Assembly: GCA_036346255.1 (NCBI GenBank)
Contig: CM070634.1
Location: 68,776,476 to 68,840,475 of the forward strand
DNA length: 64,000 bases
Source of the DNA: Ampelocalamus luodianensis
Lineage: Eukaryota; Streptophyta; Magnoliopsida; Poales; Poaceae
Reading direction: 5' to 3'
This document shows positions 44,520 through 55,760 of this stretch, piece after piece. Under the pieces are notes generated by a model, which saw nothing but the letters and a program-made list of their open reading frames with translations, did not search any database and was not told where the DNA came from. A program made the translations under genes and the position numbers. How positions within the stretch are numbered: the first letter of the stretch is position 1; every line of letters starts with the position of its first letter.

Positions 44520-45248
44520 ATGAACCCTCAGTACCTTGTCCGGGAAACTCAAGCGGAAGGAGTGGATGGATACCAGGCGTTGCTACGAGACATGATGTGG
44601 AGGGCGAACTTCACATATCAGCCCACTTATTCCATCTACCGCCATGATCGAGGACCAGGAATGGAGGAATTTATGGCAGTAATAGATATCGTTGCTAGAC
44701 AAGTTACTGGGAGCATACCTTATCGCTTCCAGGCGCGTGGTACTTCTGAGGCCATGGCGTTACAAGAAGTGGCTTTGGTGGCCATGAGTCGTCTTCGCTA
44801 CGACCTGACAGAGTTAGCCCAGCCCCCATATGATCACTTTCCGATGCGCGCACGCGCTAGGGACGTGAACTCGTTTGCTAGGATCCAGTTCGGAGAGGAC
44901 CCCCAAGTCAGGCAGTTGGCGAGATTGGTTCACATAATGGACCAAATGCATCGCTGTATGATGCATGAGTTATGGGAGACGCGTCGTCGTCTCATTATAG
45001 CTCAGGAGCATTTACAGCTCATGCATGACATGAGGCTCATTCGTCCGGATGTGCTGTATGGCGCTAATGAGGTTTCACCATACATTTCTGCGCCGCCGGA
45101 CTATCGTCTCCCTGAAGTAGGAGGCCATATCATCGGCGTAGGATCCCCCTTACGCCTCACCAACCCGGGAGACCCAGAAGACACAGGATCCCCTGGATAC
45201 CACCTGCTCGATGAATTTCCGGTGAACTTTGACCGGAATAATATCTAG
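44520..45248 (+). CDS. Tekay-2 ORF0, putative dsRNA-binding-like domain plus coiled coil
   Basis: An intact 242-residue frame upstream of gag, on the same strand. Residues 17-94 fit the layout of a double-stranded RNA-binding domain: a first helix (GYQALLRDMMWRANF), PTYSIYRHDRGPGMEEFMAV in place of the PxY...GPxHxxxF strands, a further strand, then GTSEAMALQEVALVAMSRL in place of the GxGxSKKxAKxxAAxxAL helix. The conserved Lys residues of that last motif are absent, so RNA binding is uncertain. Residues 130-175 form a charged helix likely to coil. The tail is acidic and Pro/Gly-rich. I recall reports of an extra ORF before gag in rice RIRE3/RIRE8-like elements (unverified here). It starts directly after CTTTAG, a good 3' splice site. 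Its open frame, in an element whose gag and pol are broken, is notable. Confidence 0.7.
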   Translation: MNPQYLVRETQAEGVDGYQALLRDMMWRANFTYQPTYSIYRHDRGPGMEEFMAVIDIVARQVTGSIPYRFQARGTSEAMALQEVALVAMSRLRYDLTELAQPPYDHFPMRARARDVNSFARIQFGEDPQVRQLARLVHIMDQMHRCMMHELWETRRRLIIAQEHLQLMHDMRLIRPDVLYGANEVSPYISAPPDYRLPEVGGHIIGVGSPLRLTNPGDPEDTGSPGYHLLDEFPVNFDRNNI

Positions 45249-45534
45249 GCTGTTAAGGCAGGGAGCTCTATGTTTGAGCATGTATCCATAGGATTATGTA
45301 ATAGGGTAGTAGATGTCAAACCGTTATGTTTCATTTGCAAAAACTACTATTTCAGTTGTAATCTTAAGCCTGCGGGCGCTTATGTACGGTGTTGTATCGA
45401 TTCGATTTTATGTTGATTAATGTTCGGTGTTCCATTTGATGTTACAATTTTCTTGCTTTTTGATATTGATTGTGCATGTACAGCCAAGTAATGGCTTTTG
45501 TCTTAATTTACTAACCATCCTTGTCCAATACAGG
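45249..45534 (+). other. ORF0-to-gag intergenic stretch with splice-acceptor-like end
   Basis: AT-rich. It contains TTTACTAACCATCC (branch-point-like TACTAAC near 45509) and CCAATACAG ending at 45533, with the gag ATG two bases later. It looks like the 3' end of an intron. Confidence 0.5.
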
Positions 45535-46780
45535 ATGACAGGACCGACTACGCGATCAGGAGCCCTGCGCATCAGAGGCTCCCCATCCCCATCTAGGGCA
45601 CCACGTCTAGCACCTCTGAGCGATTTCTACGATCAGGGACAGTCATCCCAGTAGCCGTCTGGGCATGGCGAGCCCTCTCAGCAGCCGTCCCAGCAGGGTG
45701 GACCGCCTGAGGAGGTGCTCCCTCCGCCGCCATCCATGGTCGAGTTTATGATGATGATTGAGCGCAACCGGATGGACCAGACCCGGATGCTTGAGGAGAT
45801 CGTGCGCAACACCGCTCCAGCTCCCGTTCCGACAGGAGGGGCTGCCTCGCACCGAGCGTCCGGAGGCCTCGCTGAGTTCCAGCGGACCAACCCTCCGACA
45901 TTTGCGGGCGGCAAGGACCCGATGGAGGCAGAGGACTGGCTGCACAACATTGAGAAGAAGCTGAACATTGCGCAGTGTACCGGAGTTGAGAGAGTCTTGT
46001 TTGCCAGCTATCAGTTGGCAGGTGCAGCGAGCGCGTGGTGGGACAGTTATTCCGCCATGCAGCCCGCTGGTCACGTCCCGACTTGGGACGAGTTCAGGGA
46101 CGCGTTCCGGGAGGCCCATATACCAGAGGGAGTGCTGCTTATCAAGCAGCAGCAGTTCCTTGCCTTGAGACAGGGGGCGGACCGTCACCGAGTACTGCAT
46201 GACTTCAACTACTTGGCGGTATGCTCGGACGACATATCGACGAGACGCCGTCGCGAATGAGTTCTTCCATGGGCTATCAGAGGAGTTGCGGCTTGTTTTA
46301 GCTGCACATGATTTCAGGAGTTTCCAGCATCTGGTTAACAAGGCGATCGTGGTGGAGCATGAGAGCATGACGGTGGATGAATCGAGGAAGAGGAGGAAGG
46401 CCTTACAGACGGCGGTGGCGGTGGCGATTTTCGTGCCACGCCGGGACTACCTCGGGCACCTCGTGCCCGGCCTTCAAGACCATCGAGGTCTCCTGTGGCA
46501 CCTCCACGGCCTTCTCCACCGGCAGCTCAGCAGCCCATCGGGGGCCAGAGACCACAGACTGGCGGGGCATACAAGCCCGGCGTCATTTGTTTCCATCAGG
46601 CCGTCGGGGCCACTATGCTTGCAGATGCCTCGCCAGCGGCGAGGATGCCGGGCGTACTCGCTCGGCGCCACCACCCGGCTCCAATGAGGCCACCGCCACC
46701 ACCACAGAGAGCAGCACCTACTCCACCCCAGCATGCACGTGGTCGCGTCAACCACGTCTCGGCAGAGGAGGCGACCGACG
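45535..46780 (+). pseudogene. Tekay-2 gag (one stop, frameshifts)
   Basis: Starts MTGPTTRSGALR at 45535. A TAG at 45652 interrupts the N-terminus (CAG expected). Then MVEFMMMIERNRMDQ, FQRTNPPTFAGGKDPMEAEDWL, VLFASYQLAGAASAWWD and TWDEFRDAF follow, all gag capsid signatures. After a frame change near 46240 it continues FFHGLSEELRLVL and HDFRSFQHLV. The CCHC zinc knuckle (46588-46628) is recognisable as C-F-H-x-G-R-R-G-H-Y-A-C-R-C, but a base is lost at the second Cys codon, splitting it over two frames. The knuckle would bind element RNA during packaging. Confidence 0.85.
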
Positions 46781-47354
46781 CACCTGACGTCGTGCTAGGT
46801 ACGCTGCTTGTTAATTCATGTCCTGCATCGGTTCTATTCGATTCTGGAGCATCTCATTCTTTTATTAAAAACGAGTATGCTGAATTTAACCAATTCAAGA
46901 TACATACACTACACCCACCTTATCATATTCAGTCCCCAGGGTCAGTTTTCTATGCCGATCAAGTCTGCAGGGACGTAAAAATTGAAATACAAAATGTTAA
47001 CTTTTCAGCAAACTTAATAGTGATAAGTTCAGTGGGCATCGATGTTATCCTAGGGATGGATTGGTTATCTAGGAATCAGGGGAAGATTGATTGTGCCCAG
47101 CGGTCTATTTCAGTGACTAGCGAGGACGGCATCCAGGTAGTCTTTGCACCTTTAGTGGGTAGTTCTCACCTTTATGCTTTAGAGGTGAGTACCTCCCTCA
47201 AGATAGAGGAGGTTCCAATAGTGAGTGAGTATCCTGATGTGTTCCCTGAAGAACTTCCAGGCATGCCCCCTGACCGAGAGGTAGAGTTTGTCATTGAGCT
47301 TGCACCCGTATCGCGCCCATCTCAAAAAGGCCGTATCGGATGCCGCCCAATGAG
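46780..47354 (+). CDS. Tekay-2 aspartic protease region
   Basis: In one frame: RVNHVSAEEATDAPDVVLG, then the active site VLFDSGASHSFI (Asp at 46840-46842), VDVILGMDWLSRNQ-type flap/linker sequence (about 47040-47085; Gly-Ile precedes the Asp), and YPDVFPEELPGMPPDREV (about 47230-47285). The frame ends at a stop at 47354 just inside the RT frame. A single lost C near 47315 offsets it from RT, so Pro and RT are separate frames here as in Tekay-1. Confidence 0.88.
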
Positions 47355-49361
47355 CTAGCTGAATTGAAAGAACAACTTAAGGAGTTGCAAGACAAAGGTT
47401 TCATCAGGCCTAGCTCCTCGCCTTGGGGATGCCCGGCTCTCTTTGTCAAGAACAAAGACAAGAGTCTACGGATGTGTGTGGACTACCGTCCGTTGAATGA
47501 GGTCACCATCAAGAACAAGTATCCGCTTCCACGGATCGATGACCTATTTGACCAGCTTAGTGGAGCTCAGGTGTTCTCCAAAATTGACTTGAGGTTAGGT
47601 TACCATCAGATTAAAGTTAGAACCGAGGATATTCCGAAGACCGCCTTCTCCACTCGTTACGGTCTGTACGAGTACACGGTCATGTCCTTTGGTTTGACCA
47701 ATGCCCCAGCTTATTTCATGAACCTCATGAATTCGGTGTTCATGGAATACTTGGATCAGTTTGTAGTGGTTTTCATTGATGATATCCTTATCTACTCTAA
47801 GTCTGATCTTGAGCACGAGCAGCACTTGAGACTTGTGTTAGAGAAGCTTCGCCACCATCAGCTGTACGCCAAATTCAGCAAATGTGAGTTTTGGCTTCGA
47901 GAGGTTAGTTTCTTGGGTCATATCCTATCTAAAGGCGGTGTCGCTGTTGATCCTAGTAAGGTACGAGATGTCCTTGAATGGAAGCAACCCAAGAGCGTCA
48001 CTGACATTCGTAGTTTTCTTGGACTTGCGGGGTACTACCGTAGGTTCATCAAGAATTTCTCAAAAATTGCAAAGCCTATGACCCAACTTCTAAAGAAAGA
48101 AAAGAAATTTGGGTGGACAGCAGAATGCGAACAAAGTTTTCAAACCCTGAAAGAATGCCTGACAGAAGCTCCCGTGCTTGTTCTGCCAGACATTCACAAG
48201 AGCTTTGATATCTACTGTGATGCATCTCGCCATGGGCTCGGTTGTGTGCTTATGCAAGACGGCCGAGTGGTGGCCTACGCATCGAGGCAATTGAGGCCCC
48301 ATGAGGCCAATTATCCCACACACGACCTAGAGCTCGCGGCTGTAGTACATGCCTTGAAGATTTTGCGACATTACCTCATCGGTAATCGTTGCGAGATCTA
48401 CACCGACCATAAGAGCCTTAAATATATTTTCACCCAAGCCGACCTGAACTTGAGACAAAGAAGATGGCTTGAGTTGATTAAAGATTACGATATGGGACTC
48501 CATTATCATCCAGGAAAGGCTAATGTCGTGGCCGACGCATTGAGCAGAAAATCTCAATGCAACTGTTTGTCGGTAACTCCTTTTTCTGCAGGCTTATGTG
48601 CCGCATTGCAAGGCCTACACCTGGAAATAGTTGAAGAAGGTTCGCTTGGAGCCCTCGGTGTGACTTGCACACTTGAGGACCAGATTAGAGAAGCCCAGAA
48701 AACTGATGCGGAAGTGGCTCAAATTTTAGAACTAATGAAACAAGGCAAGACAAAATGTTTTAAACAAGATGCACAAGGTACTCTATGGTTTGGAAACCGT
48801 TTGGTGGTACCATTTGATCGCCACTTGAGAGAATTGATTCTCAAGGAGGCTCATAACTCAAAATTCTCTATCCACCCCGGGAGTACGAAAATGTATCAAG
48901 ATCTGAAAAAGAAACTGTGGTGGAGCCGGATGAAGCGGCACGTTGCACAGTATGTGGCCGAGTGTGATCTATGTCAAAGAGTCAAGGCTGAGCATTTGAA
49001 GCCAGCTGGTGCTCTAGATCCCCTGCCCATTCCCCAGTGGAAATGGGAAGAAGTTGGCATGGATTTTATCACCGGCCTTCCTAGAACTAAAATTGGATTT
49101 GATTCTATATGGGTGATTGTGGATCGTTTAACCAAGGTTGCCCATTTTATTCCTGTCAAGACCACTTACACCGGGGCCAAACTAGCCGAACTTTATATTT
49201 CCAGAATTGTTTGTCTCCATGGTGTACCAAAGGTGATTGTTTGCATGCAGGTCCCCAATTCACCTCTCATTTCTGGAACTGCTTGCATCAAGCAATGGGA
49301 ACCAACCTATCCTTTAGCTCCGCTTATCACCCGCAAACGGATGGACAAACTGAGAGGGTAA
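47340..49361 (+). CDS. Tekay-2 reverse transcriptase, RNase H and integrase N-terminus
   Basis: A 673-residue frame from MPPNELAELKEQ. RT: WGCPALFVKNKD, VDYRPLNE, KIDLRLGYHQ, and the catalytic FIDD at residues 145-148. RNase H: Asp294 (YCDAS), Glu331 (LELAAV), Asp356 (YTDHKS), Asp399 (VADALS). Integrase: HHCC finger (H505, H512, C542, C545) and Asp575 in DFITGLP. The frame is lost at about 49240-49250 where SDxGPQF is expected. The bases read TTTGCATGCAGG, and the second catalytic Asp codon of the DDE triad is not readable. The last 30-odd residues are out of frame. Confidence 0.93.
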   Translation: MPPNELAELKEQLKELQDKGFIRPSSSPWGCPALFVKNKDKSLRMCVDYRPLNEVTIKNKYPLPRIDDLFDQLSGAQVFSKIDLRLGYHQIKVRTEDIPKTAFSTRYGLYEYTVMSFGLTNAPAYFMNLMNSVFMEYLDQFVVVFIDDILIYSKSDLEHEQHLRLVLEKLRHHQLYAKFSKCEFWLREVSFLGHILSKGGVAVDPSKVRDVLEWKQPKSVTDIRSFLGLAGYYRRFIKNFSKIAKPMTQLLKKEKKFGWTAECEQSFQTLKECLTEAPVLVLPDIHKSFDIYCDASRHGLGCVLMQDGRVVAYASRQLRPHEANYPTHDLELAAVVHALKILRHYLIGNRCEIYTDHKSLKYIFTQADLNLRQRRWLELIKDYDMGLHYHPGKANVVADALSRKSQCNCLSVTPFSAGLCAALQGLHLEIVEEGSLGALGVTCTLEDQIREAQKTDAEVAQILELMKQGKTKCFKQDAQGTLWFGNRLVVPFDRHLRELILKEAHNSKFSIHPGSTKMYQDLKKKLWWSRMKRHVAQYVAECDLCQRVKAEHLKPAGALDPLPIPQWKWEEVGMDFITGLPRTKIGFDSIWVIVDRLTKVAHFIPVKTTYTGAKLAELYISRIVCLHGVPKVIVCMQVPNSPLISGTACIKQWEPTYPLAPLITRKRMDKLRG

Positions 49362-49909
49362 ACCAAGTTTTGGAAGACCTTCTCCGGGCTTGCGTGTTAT
49401 CCTACAGCGGTAGTTGGGAAAAATGTTTACCGTTTGCGGAGTTCTCCTACAACAATAGTTTCCAATCGAGCATTCAAATGTCACCCTTCGAAGCATTATA
49501 TGGGAGAGCTTGTAGAACGCCTTTGAACTGGTCCGAAGCCGGGGAGAGGCCATTCTATGGCCCGACCTTGGTGGAAGATGCTGAAGAACAAGTTCGTGTC
49601 ATTCGTGAACGACTTAGGGCGGCTCAATCACGTCAGAAGTCTTATGCCGACCGTCGTCGTCGCGAGTTGAGTTTCGAAGTGGACGATCATGTTTATCTTA
49701 AAGTCTCTCCTATGAAAGGAGTTCGTCGTTTCCAAATCAAAGGTAAATTAGCACCTCGCTATATTGGACCTTTCCGTATTCTAGCTAAGTTGGGATCGGT
49801 GGCATACCAGTTGGAGTTGCCACCATCACTTTCGGACGTGCATAACGTCTTCCATGTCTCCCAACTCAAGAAATGTCTTGAGTCCCAACGGAGCAACCGA
49901 GTTGGATAA
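49246..49909 (+). pseudogene. Tekay-2 integrase core end and C-terminal domain
   Basis: After the frameshift the core continues HAGPQFTSHFWNCLHQ, HPQTDGQTERVNQVLEDLL (catalytic Glu region), FAEFSYNNSFQSSIQM and EALYGRACRTPLNW. The C-terminal GPY/F domain is KLAPRYIGPFRILAKLGSVA. It ends HVSQLKKCLESQ before another one-base shift near 49885. The open frame also extends 5' to 49109, but that part is a shadow of the other frame. Confidence 0.9.
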
Positions 49910-50099
49910 ACTCGACTTGCAACCCGATCTATCTTATCGAGAGAGCCCGATTCGTATCCTTGAGGAAACCGAGCGTAAGACTAGGAATCGTAACATCAAG
50001 TTCGTCAAGGTTCAATGGAGCAACCACACGGAGAATGAAGCAACTTGGGAACGTGAAGACCGGATGCGAGCAGCATATCCAGAACTCTTCTCTGCATGA
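49880..50099 (+). pseudogene. Tekay-2 chromodomain tail
   Basis: Reads LDKLDLQPDLSYRES, PIRILEETERKTRNR, KFVKVQWSNHTENEATWERED and ends YPELFSA. This is the chromodomain-type tail of Tekay/Del integrases, close to the Tekay-1 tail at 4914. It is one frame away from the preceding integrase C-terminus. Confidence 0.9.
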
Positions 50100-50254
50100 A
50101 GTGCCTTCGTATCAAGAAAGGAAAGGTAAAACATATTAATGTAAATTATAACCTGTCAACACTATCTTTGAAGGAAATCAAGACAACATAAATTATAACT
50201 TCTAATGAAAACTTTCTATTTCTCCCCCACCCAGATCTCGGGTCGAGATCTTTT

Positions 50255-50270
50255 GTAAGGGGGGGAGGTT
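50255..50270 (+). other. Tekay-2 polypurine tract
   Basis: GTAAGGGGGGGAGGTT directly before the 3' LTR at 50271. It is preceded by GGGTCGAGATC as in Tekay-1. Confidence 0.9.
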
Positions 50271-53200
50271 TGTCACAGCCCCAACTAATTAAATTGGATT
50301 AATATGTATTTCACTAACATGCATTATCAAATTCAAAACTTTTCCATAATATATTGTACTTGGAAAATCTAATTTGGAGTGAACATACACATCAAAATTC
50401 ACATTTCAATTCAAATCAGTGATAAAAAGTTGTGATCATCATCTGGAATCAATTTATTTAAAAACTAAATTAATTATCACAAATTAATATAATTTTTCCC
50501 AAATTTTTGGGACTAGTTTGAACCTAATTAAAATTCAAACAATATTCATAGACATACAACATGTTTGAATTTAAAAATCACAAACTATATTATGAACTGT
50601 AGGTTTTTATAATTTTTATGGGAACTATATACTCCCAGGAACACCCACAAATTGTTTCATAATTTTTGAAAATTTATTTCTATTTATAAAGCTCTGGTCA
50701 AAGTAGTAACTCTAATTTAATTCTCAGTCAAAACACTAAACCAAACCGGCCGATACTGTTCCTCGGGCTCGAGTCTAACTCAGTGAAGTGACTCGGTCGA
50801 GTCCACTAAGTGCACCGCACGTGAGCCACCGGATGAAAGATCAACGGCCCAGAATTCATACCGCTTCACCAACCGAACCACTTAACTCTTTTGAACCTCA
50901 GCCCTTGGATATAGATCTAGCGATCCACGGTGGGCCACGTTTCCAACCCGCGCGCAAACGAGGAGACGCTGACCGGTGGGGCCGTGTTGTCAGATCCGTC
51001 GTCTACCTCTCGTCGCGTCCGCTCAGGTATCCAATGCCACACGGCCGCGCACGTCTGTCCCAGCCCATTGCAGCTCCGTCACCCCCGTTAGCCACCGCCG
51101 CATGCAACCACTCCTGGAGCTCCTCCTCTTCACGCCACCACCACTCCGTCTTCTTCCCGGGCATAATACCCCCTCGGTTCCCTGTTCTTCCTCACTTCTC
51201 CTCTTTTCGGCAGAGGAGGAGGAAGCTCTTCCGTGCGCATCTCTCGGGTAAGCTTCCTCCGGGTGATCCCACACTTCTCTACAATCCATACCGTGTCCAT
51301 TTTCGCTTATGAGAACTCCTACCTTTGCTTGTAGCTTCTGGTTCACCTTCGTGCTCTAGCTCGTGTCCAGGGCGCGCTCCGGTGGACATCACCTTGTGTT
51401 CTTCACCTCCGGTGAGTTTCGACCTCTCTTTTGCGCGTCACCTTGTATGCCTTAGTTTACTGATCAAAACCCCTCACTTGGTTTCGGCAATGCACGACAG
51501 GATCCAGTTAATTTGAAGGTGTTCCTCTTGTCGGCCAAGGACAACCTTTTCGTCTCCCACTTAGGTCCGGTAAGCTATTGTCAAATTCCTCGCTTCTATA
51601 GCTTCCTCCTATGATCTTTAAGTCATCTTGATCATTCTTTTCTCTGGGTTTTGCTCAGGGAATCCTCTCCTCGTGAAACCGAGTTGCCGCTACCTTCTTC
51701 TCCGGCGCCGTCACTACTCCAGCCATCTCCAAGCTTCCCCAAGCTTCTCACAGCTCCAGGTGACCTACCCAAACCTTTAGGTAGCTTAAGCAACCACCAG
51801 GTCGTACTGAGAAGCTCGGTCGAGCTACTTACACTTTTGCCGTTTGAACCGCCGCCGCTTAACTCTGGCTAGCCGCCGTTCTGGGCCGGCTCAGTCGTCG
51901 GGACTACTCCCGTTAGGAGCGCCTTGCTATTCTACATCTGCCCATGCCCTTGGTTAGCGCCGCCGTGGCCGGAATCGCCGGCAAACCGCCGGTGGAACGC
52001 GCGGGACCGAAAGTCCCGTTGTCGTACGCCGACAACACTGTAGCCAATGATTAGGAATAAATGATAATCATTAGCATTTAATCCCTGTCTTAACGACGCT
52101 AATGTCTCACTTACATGCGGGCCCCACGCACAGAAAACAGAAACGTTTTGGTTAAAACCACAGTGGCTGACATGTGGACCCTAAGACCCTAAACACGTGC
52201 TTAGAAACAAATTATACTGGAGTTAATCTGGACCGTCGGATGCGAAAGAAACGGCCTGGATTTGTGAGACATTCGGACCGTCCTATTGCACTTCGACTGT
52301 GGACCGTTGGATCTTGATCCAACGGCTCGCAATCGTCGCCCTAGGACGCACACGTGCGCGCGCCTCGCAGTGGGCCGCGGACGAGCGGGCCCTCTGGTCA
52401 GTGACCGCGGCTAGCGCTGCACTCGGTGAGAAAAGTAGCTAATTTTTGTAAAATCCGAAAAACCCTTTTCTTACACACTGAAAAATATGTATAACTTCTA
52501 AAATGCATAACTAAATCATTTCAACTTCAAATTGACTGAAACCACTTCTGGAAATTTACATTCTTAATGTACTTCCTATCAAAATTAGTTTCATTAATGT
52601 CTCTGTAGCAGAGGGCTTTAATTGGAAATTTGTTCATTAAAATCATTATCTCTACAATAGGAAAATGAACTGAAATCTTTAAAAATGCATAAGTAATTAT
52701 TGGAACCTCCAAAAAAAGTGAGACCACTTTTGATAATTTTCATTTTCAGTAAACTTGATTCTAAAAATGGTCTCCACCTTACCTCTATCACAGAAACTAT
52801 TTTGGGAGAATATACTCCTTAACTCTATTATTTTTATACTATAAAAGGCTGATAACTTTGAAAATCAATAACTAAATCATAAAAACTCCAAAAAGGACAA
52901 ACTCAATTGTTCTTAACTTATAGTAATATTGCCCATTTATCTTTGTGATCCACGTACTCGCCACTGTTCTACAAAAAATTACTTCATAATTAAATTGCAT
53001 AATGACGGCTTATTGAAATCTGAAATTCAAACCATTATAACTTTCACATGCTAAATCAAAATGAAATAATTCTTTCACCAAAAATCATTTAAAATCATGA
53101 TCTAACTACTGTAGAAAAATCATGCATTTTTGGGCATTTTGGTTTTTGTGTTGTTTTCTCGGTATTTATTTGATGTTATAATTATATAGATTCCGAGCAT

Positions 53201-55096
53201 ATCGATATCGACACTTACGCTACCGAGAGTGAGCAGCTACTGTACCAGCAAGGCAAGCATCATTTGAACTTTCTTTTGCATCATATTTGATCCCAGTTTT
53301 GGTTAAGATAGTGCAATGATAATTGCCTGCATGCTATTTTGATTATGTCAATATTTTTGTGATGTGTAGTTTAGCTATGTCCTATGCTTGAGGTTAATCT
53401 TGAATTATGCCAACTCCTATATGCTTAAGATAGGATGTGTGAACTATGGGTGATAAAATTGCTTAGCCATGCAAGTCTAGACACGGTAGTTCGACCGTCG
53501 GGAATAACCCGATGGTTTTGGGATACACACAACTCGTACTTATTGTTTCTACTTCAGATCTTTGTAGCTGTTTTATGAGTAAAACTTTGTCATTTTTAAA
53601 AGAGATTTGGTCCGGACAAGTGTTGGTTAGTGATGGTGTCTTTGTGCACGAGAATTGGGTATGTGGAAGGACTTGTCTGGACATTTGAGGACCGAACTTT
53701 GGTAACGTCGTTAATTCAAGTACACTCGTGCTGCCACACGCGGGTTGGGAGCCGTATGGTTAAGTAGGGGGAGGGTTTTATTGTGTTAAGTCCTTGGTGG
53801 TGTAAGGGACATAGCGACCGTGAAATCCTATGTTCTTTGAGGAGCCGATGTAATCCTTATAGTGTGCAAGGGAGCACCAATTCTTTTGTTTTGATTGCAT
53901 CGGTATTTCCAATATAACTTGTGAGCCCCCTAGCAAGTGCTATCAGACGCTTGTACTAGGCAAGGAACCATCTCACAAGGGGGACTTAGCCCAATAGGGC
54001 TTTCTTGCTGAAAATGACCGTATCTTGATTTACCCGGCCGGCATACCACAGGAAGTGTGCTATTTCAGAGGCCTCTGGAGGCTTACGGGCTAATCAAATC
54101 GTGTGGGTAAAGTAGTACACCCCTGCAGGGTATCAATCTATTCGAATAGCCGTGTCCACGGTTATGGACAACCGCTTGAGTTCGGGAGTTACTATTGTTA
54201 GACTTTTAATTAAAATTGTGGTTAAACTTGGTATTCGTCATGAACGGGTTGTTCATGTGTTTAGTACATCAAAGTGGGCTGCCACTTTGGTCTTTGTATG
54301 ATTCAATTGTTTATTACTGAAATGCTTTACTACATGTTTTACTTCTACTTCAAATCTGATTTTTAAATGGGCACATGAAAATCTAGTATGTGTAGGATGT
54401 TAATTGTCGCGTCTCTTTCGCAAAACTAAACCAATATGAGCCATCCTTTGAATGACCCTTATGCATAACTATTTTTATTTGTGTAAGACTTGCGAGTACA
54501 CTTGTACTCAGCCAGATGTTTGCTGGCCTTTTCAGGTGAGGAAGGTTATGATTATGATGATCTCGCTAGTGTTGACTTGGGCGACACTAATGAGTAGTGT
54601 GCTACCATTTAACTCCCAGTCGGTTGCCGATGGGTGATGGGCATACCACTGCTGGTCTTTTGCTTTATCTATTTAATTCATTGCTACTTGATACTCTGTT
54701 TTAAATTTGGCGGTCGGCGTTTGTAATAAACTGTAGACCTTAACTATTATGCAGTATGTCTTTCATTCCTTGTTGTATGCGTTGTATGGATGTAATCAAC
54801 GTTGGATGAGGGTATGAGTATATTGGTCATTGATCTTGGGAGCCAATATATGTCATACTCGTTGTTGATGAATTCCCATTTAACTCACCAAGGGTAGTGC
54901 TTCGAATCGAGGGAGAATCGGCAATCATGTAACGCTCGCAAGGGAGCAAGCGCATGATCGTTGAGGCTCCGGTGATTCGCCAAGCCTCTCACTTGGATAG
55001 AGTTAAATTGGAATTCATTTACCGGAGACCCGTAATTATGTCCCTAAGACCTTGTCTAATCTCGGTCTTATGGAGATAATTACCGGGGTCCCCACA
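50271..55096 (+). repeat. Tekay-2 3' LTR
   Basis: 4826 bases, TGTCACAGCC to CCCCACA, followed by the target duplication GAGAT. Nearly identical to 39496-44307. Clusters of small indels lie at 53850-54050 and 54690-55090, several of them at CAG/CTG sites (for example TATCAGACGC here and TATCGACGC in the 5' LTR). Confidence 0.95.
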
Positions 55097-55760
55097 GAGA
55101 TGAACTAGTAGATCGATGAAATCACGCAAAGTTCAGAAGAAGCTAAGCTAACAAATTTCTTGAAGTTGCTGTCTTCGTAGCAATGAGCATGAACCAGTGG
55201 ATCGATGAAATCGCGCAAAGTCTTGGAAGAAGCTAAGCTGATATATTTCTTGAAGTTGTTAGAGAAGCATTGCTGTGGTATCACTCATGCTTCAAAGCAT
55301 CAGAATTCAGCACTGCATCTTTGCAACATTGATACACTGCAACTGTTTGTGTAGCATGCAGGCGAGCCTTCTCCCCCTTAAATTTTTTTTGGCCAAAGGG
55401 GATTAGCTAGTGCACAGGTTGTTGGGTTGTACTAACTCTGCTTTAGCTCCACAAGCACATCAAGTTCGGTACACGAGTTTCGCCCAATGTCGTATTATTA
55501 TTCTTCAAATGATGCATCAGGGAAGAAAAAGGTGGTAGTGACCTGTGTGAGGCTCGTCTTATCTCAGAGGCTGCTTGAGTTGCAAGCATCGGTGACTTTG
55601 CTGCTCTGCTCTCCTTTACAGCTAACAATACATATTACATATCCTCTTTGTTAATTTCTTGGTTTATCTAAGCTCTGTATATTTCTATCATTGGTGTTAG
55701 CATTTTAGTTGCTTTAATTATTTTTTAAGCTTCTCATGTTTTCAATGTCTCTCAAATTTA

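Larger units (their letters stand above)
39496..55096 (+). mobile_element. Tekay-2: complete Tekay-type Ty3/gypsy retrotransposon (15.6 kb) with ORF0
   Basis: LTRs at 39496-44307 and 50271-55096, target duplication GAGAT on both sides. Plus-strand order: degraded PBS, ORF0, gag, protease, RT, RNase H, integrase, chromodomain, polypurine tract. By eye the LTRs differ at about eight sites in their first 500 bases, so insertion is fairly recent. A handful of single-base frame breaks (gag, gag/protease, protease/RT, integrase core, before the chromodomain) leave it non-autonomous as read. The LTR sequence differs from Tekay-1, so it is another family of the same clade. Confidence 0.95.
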
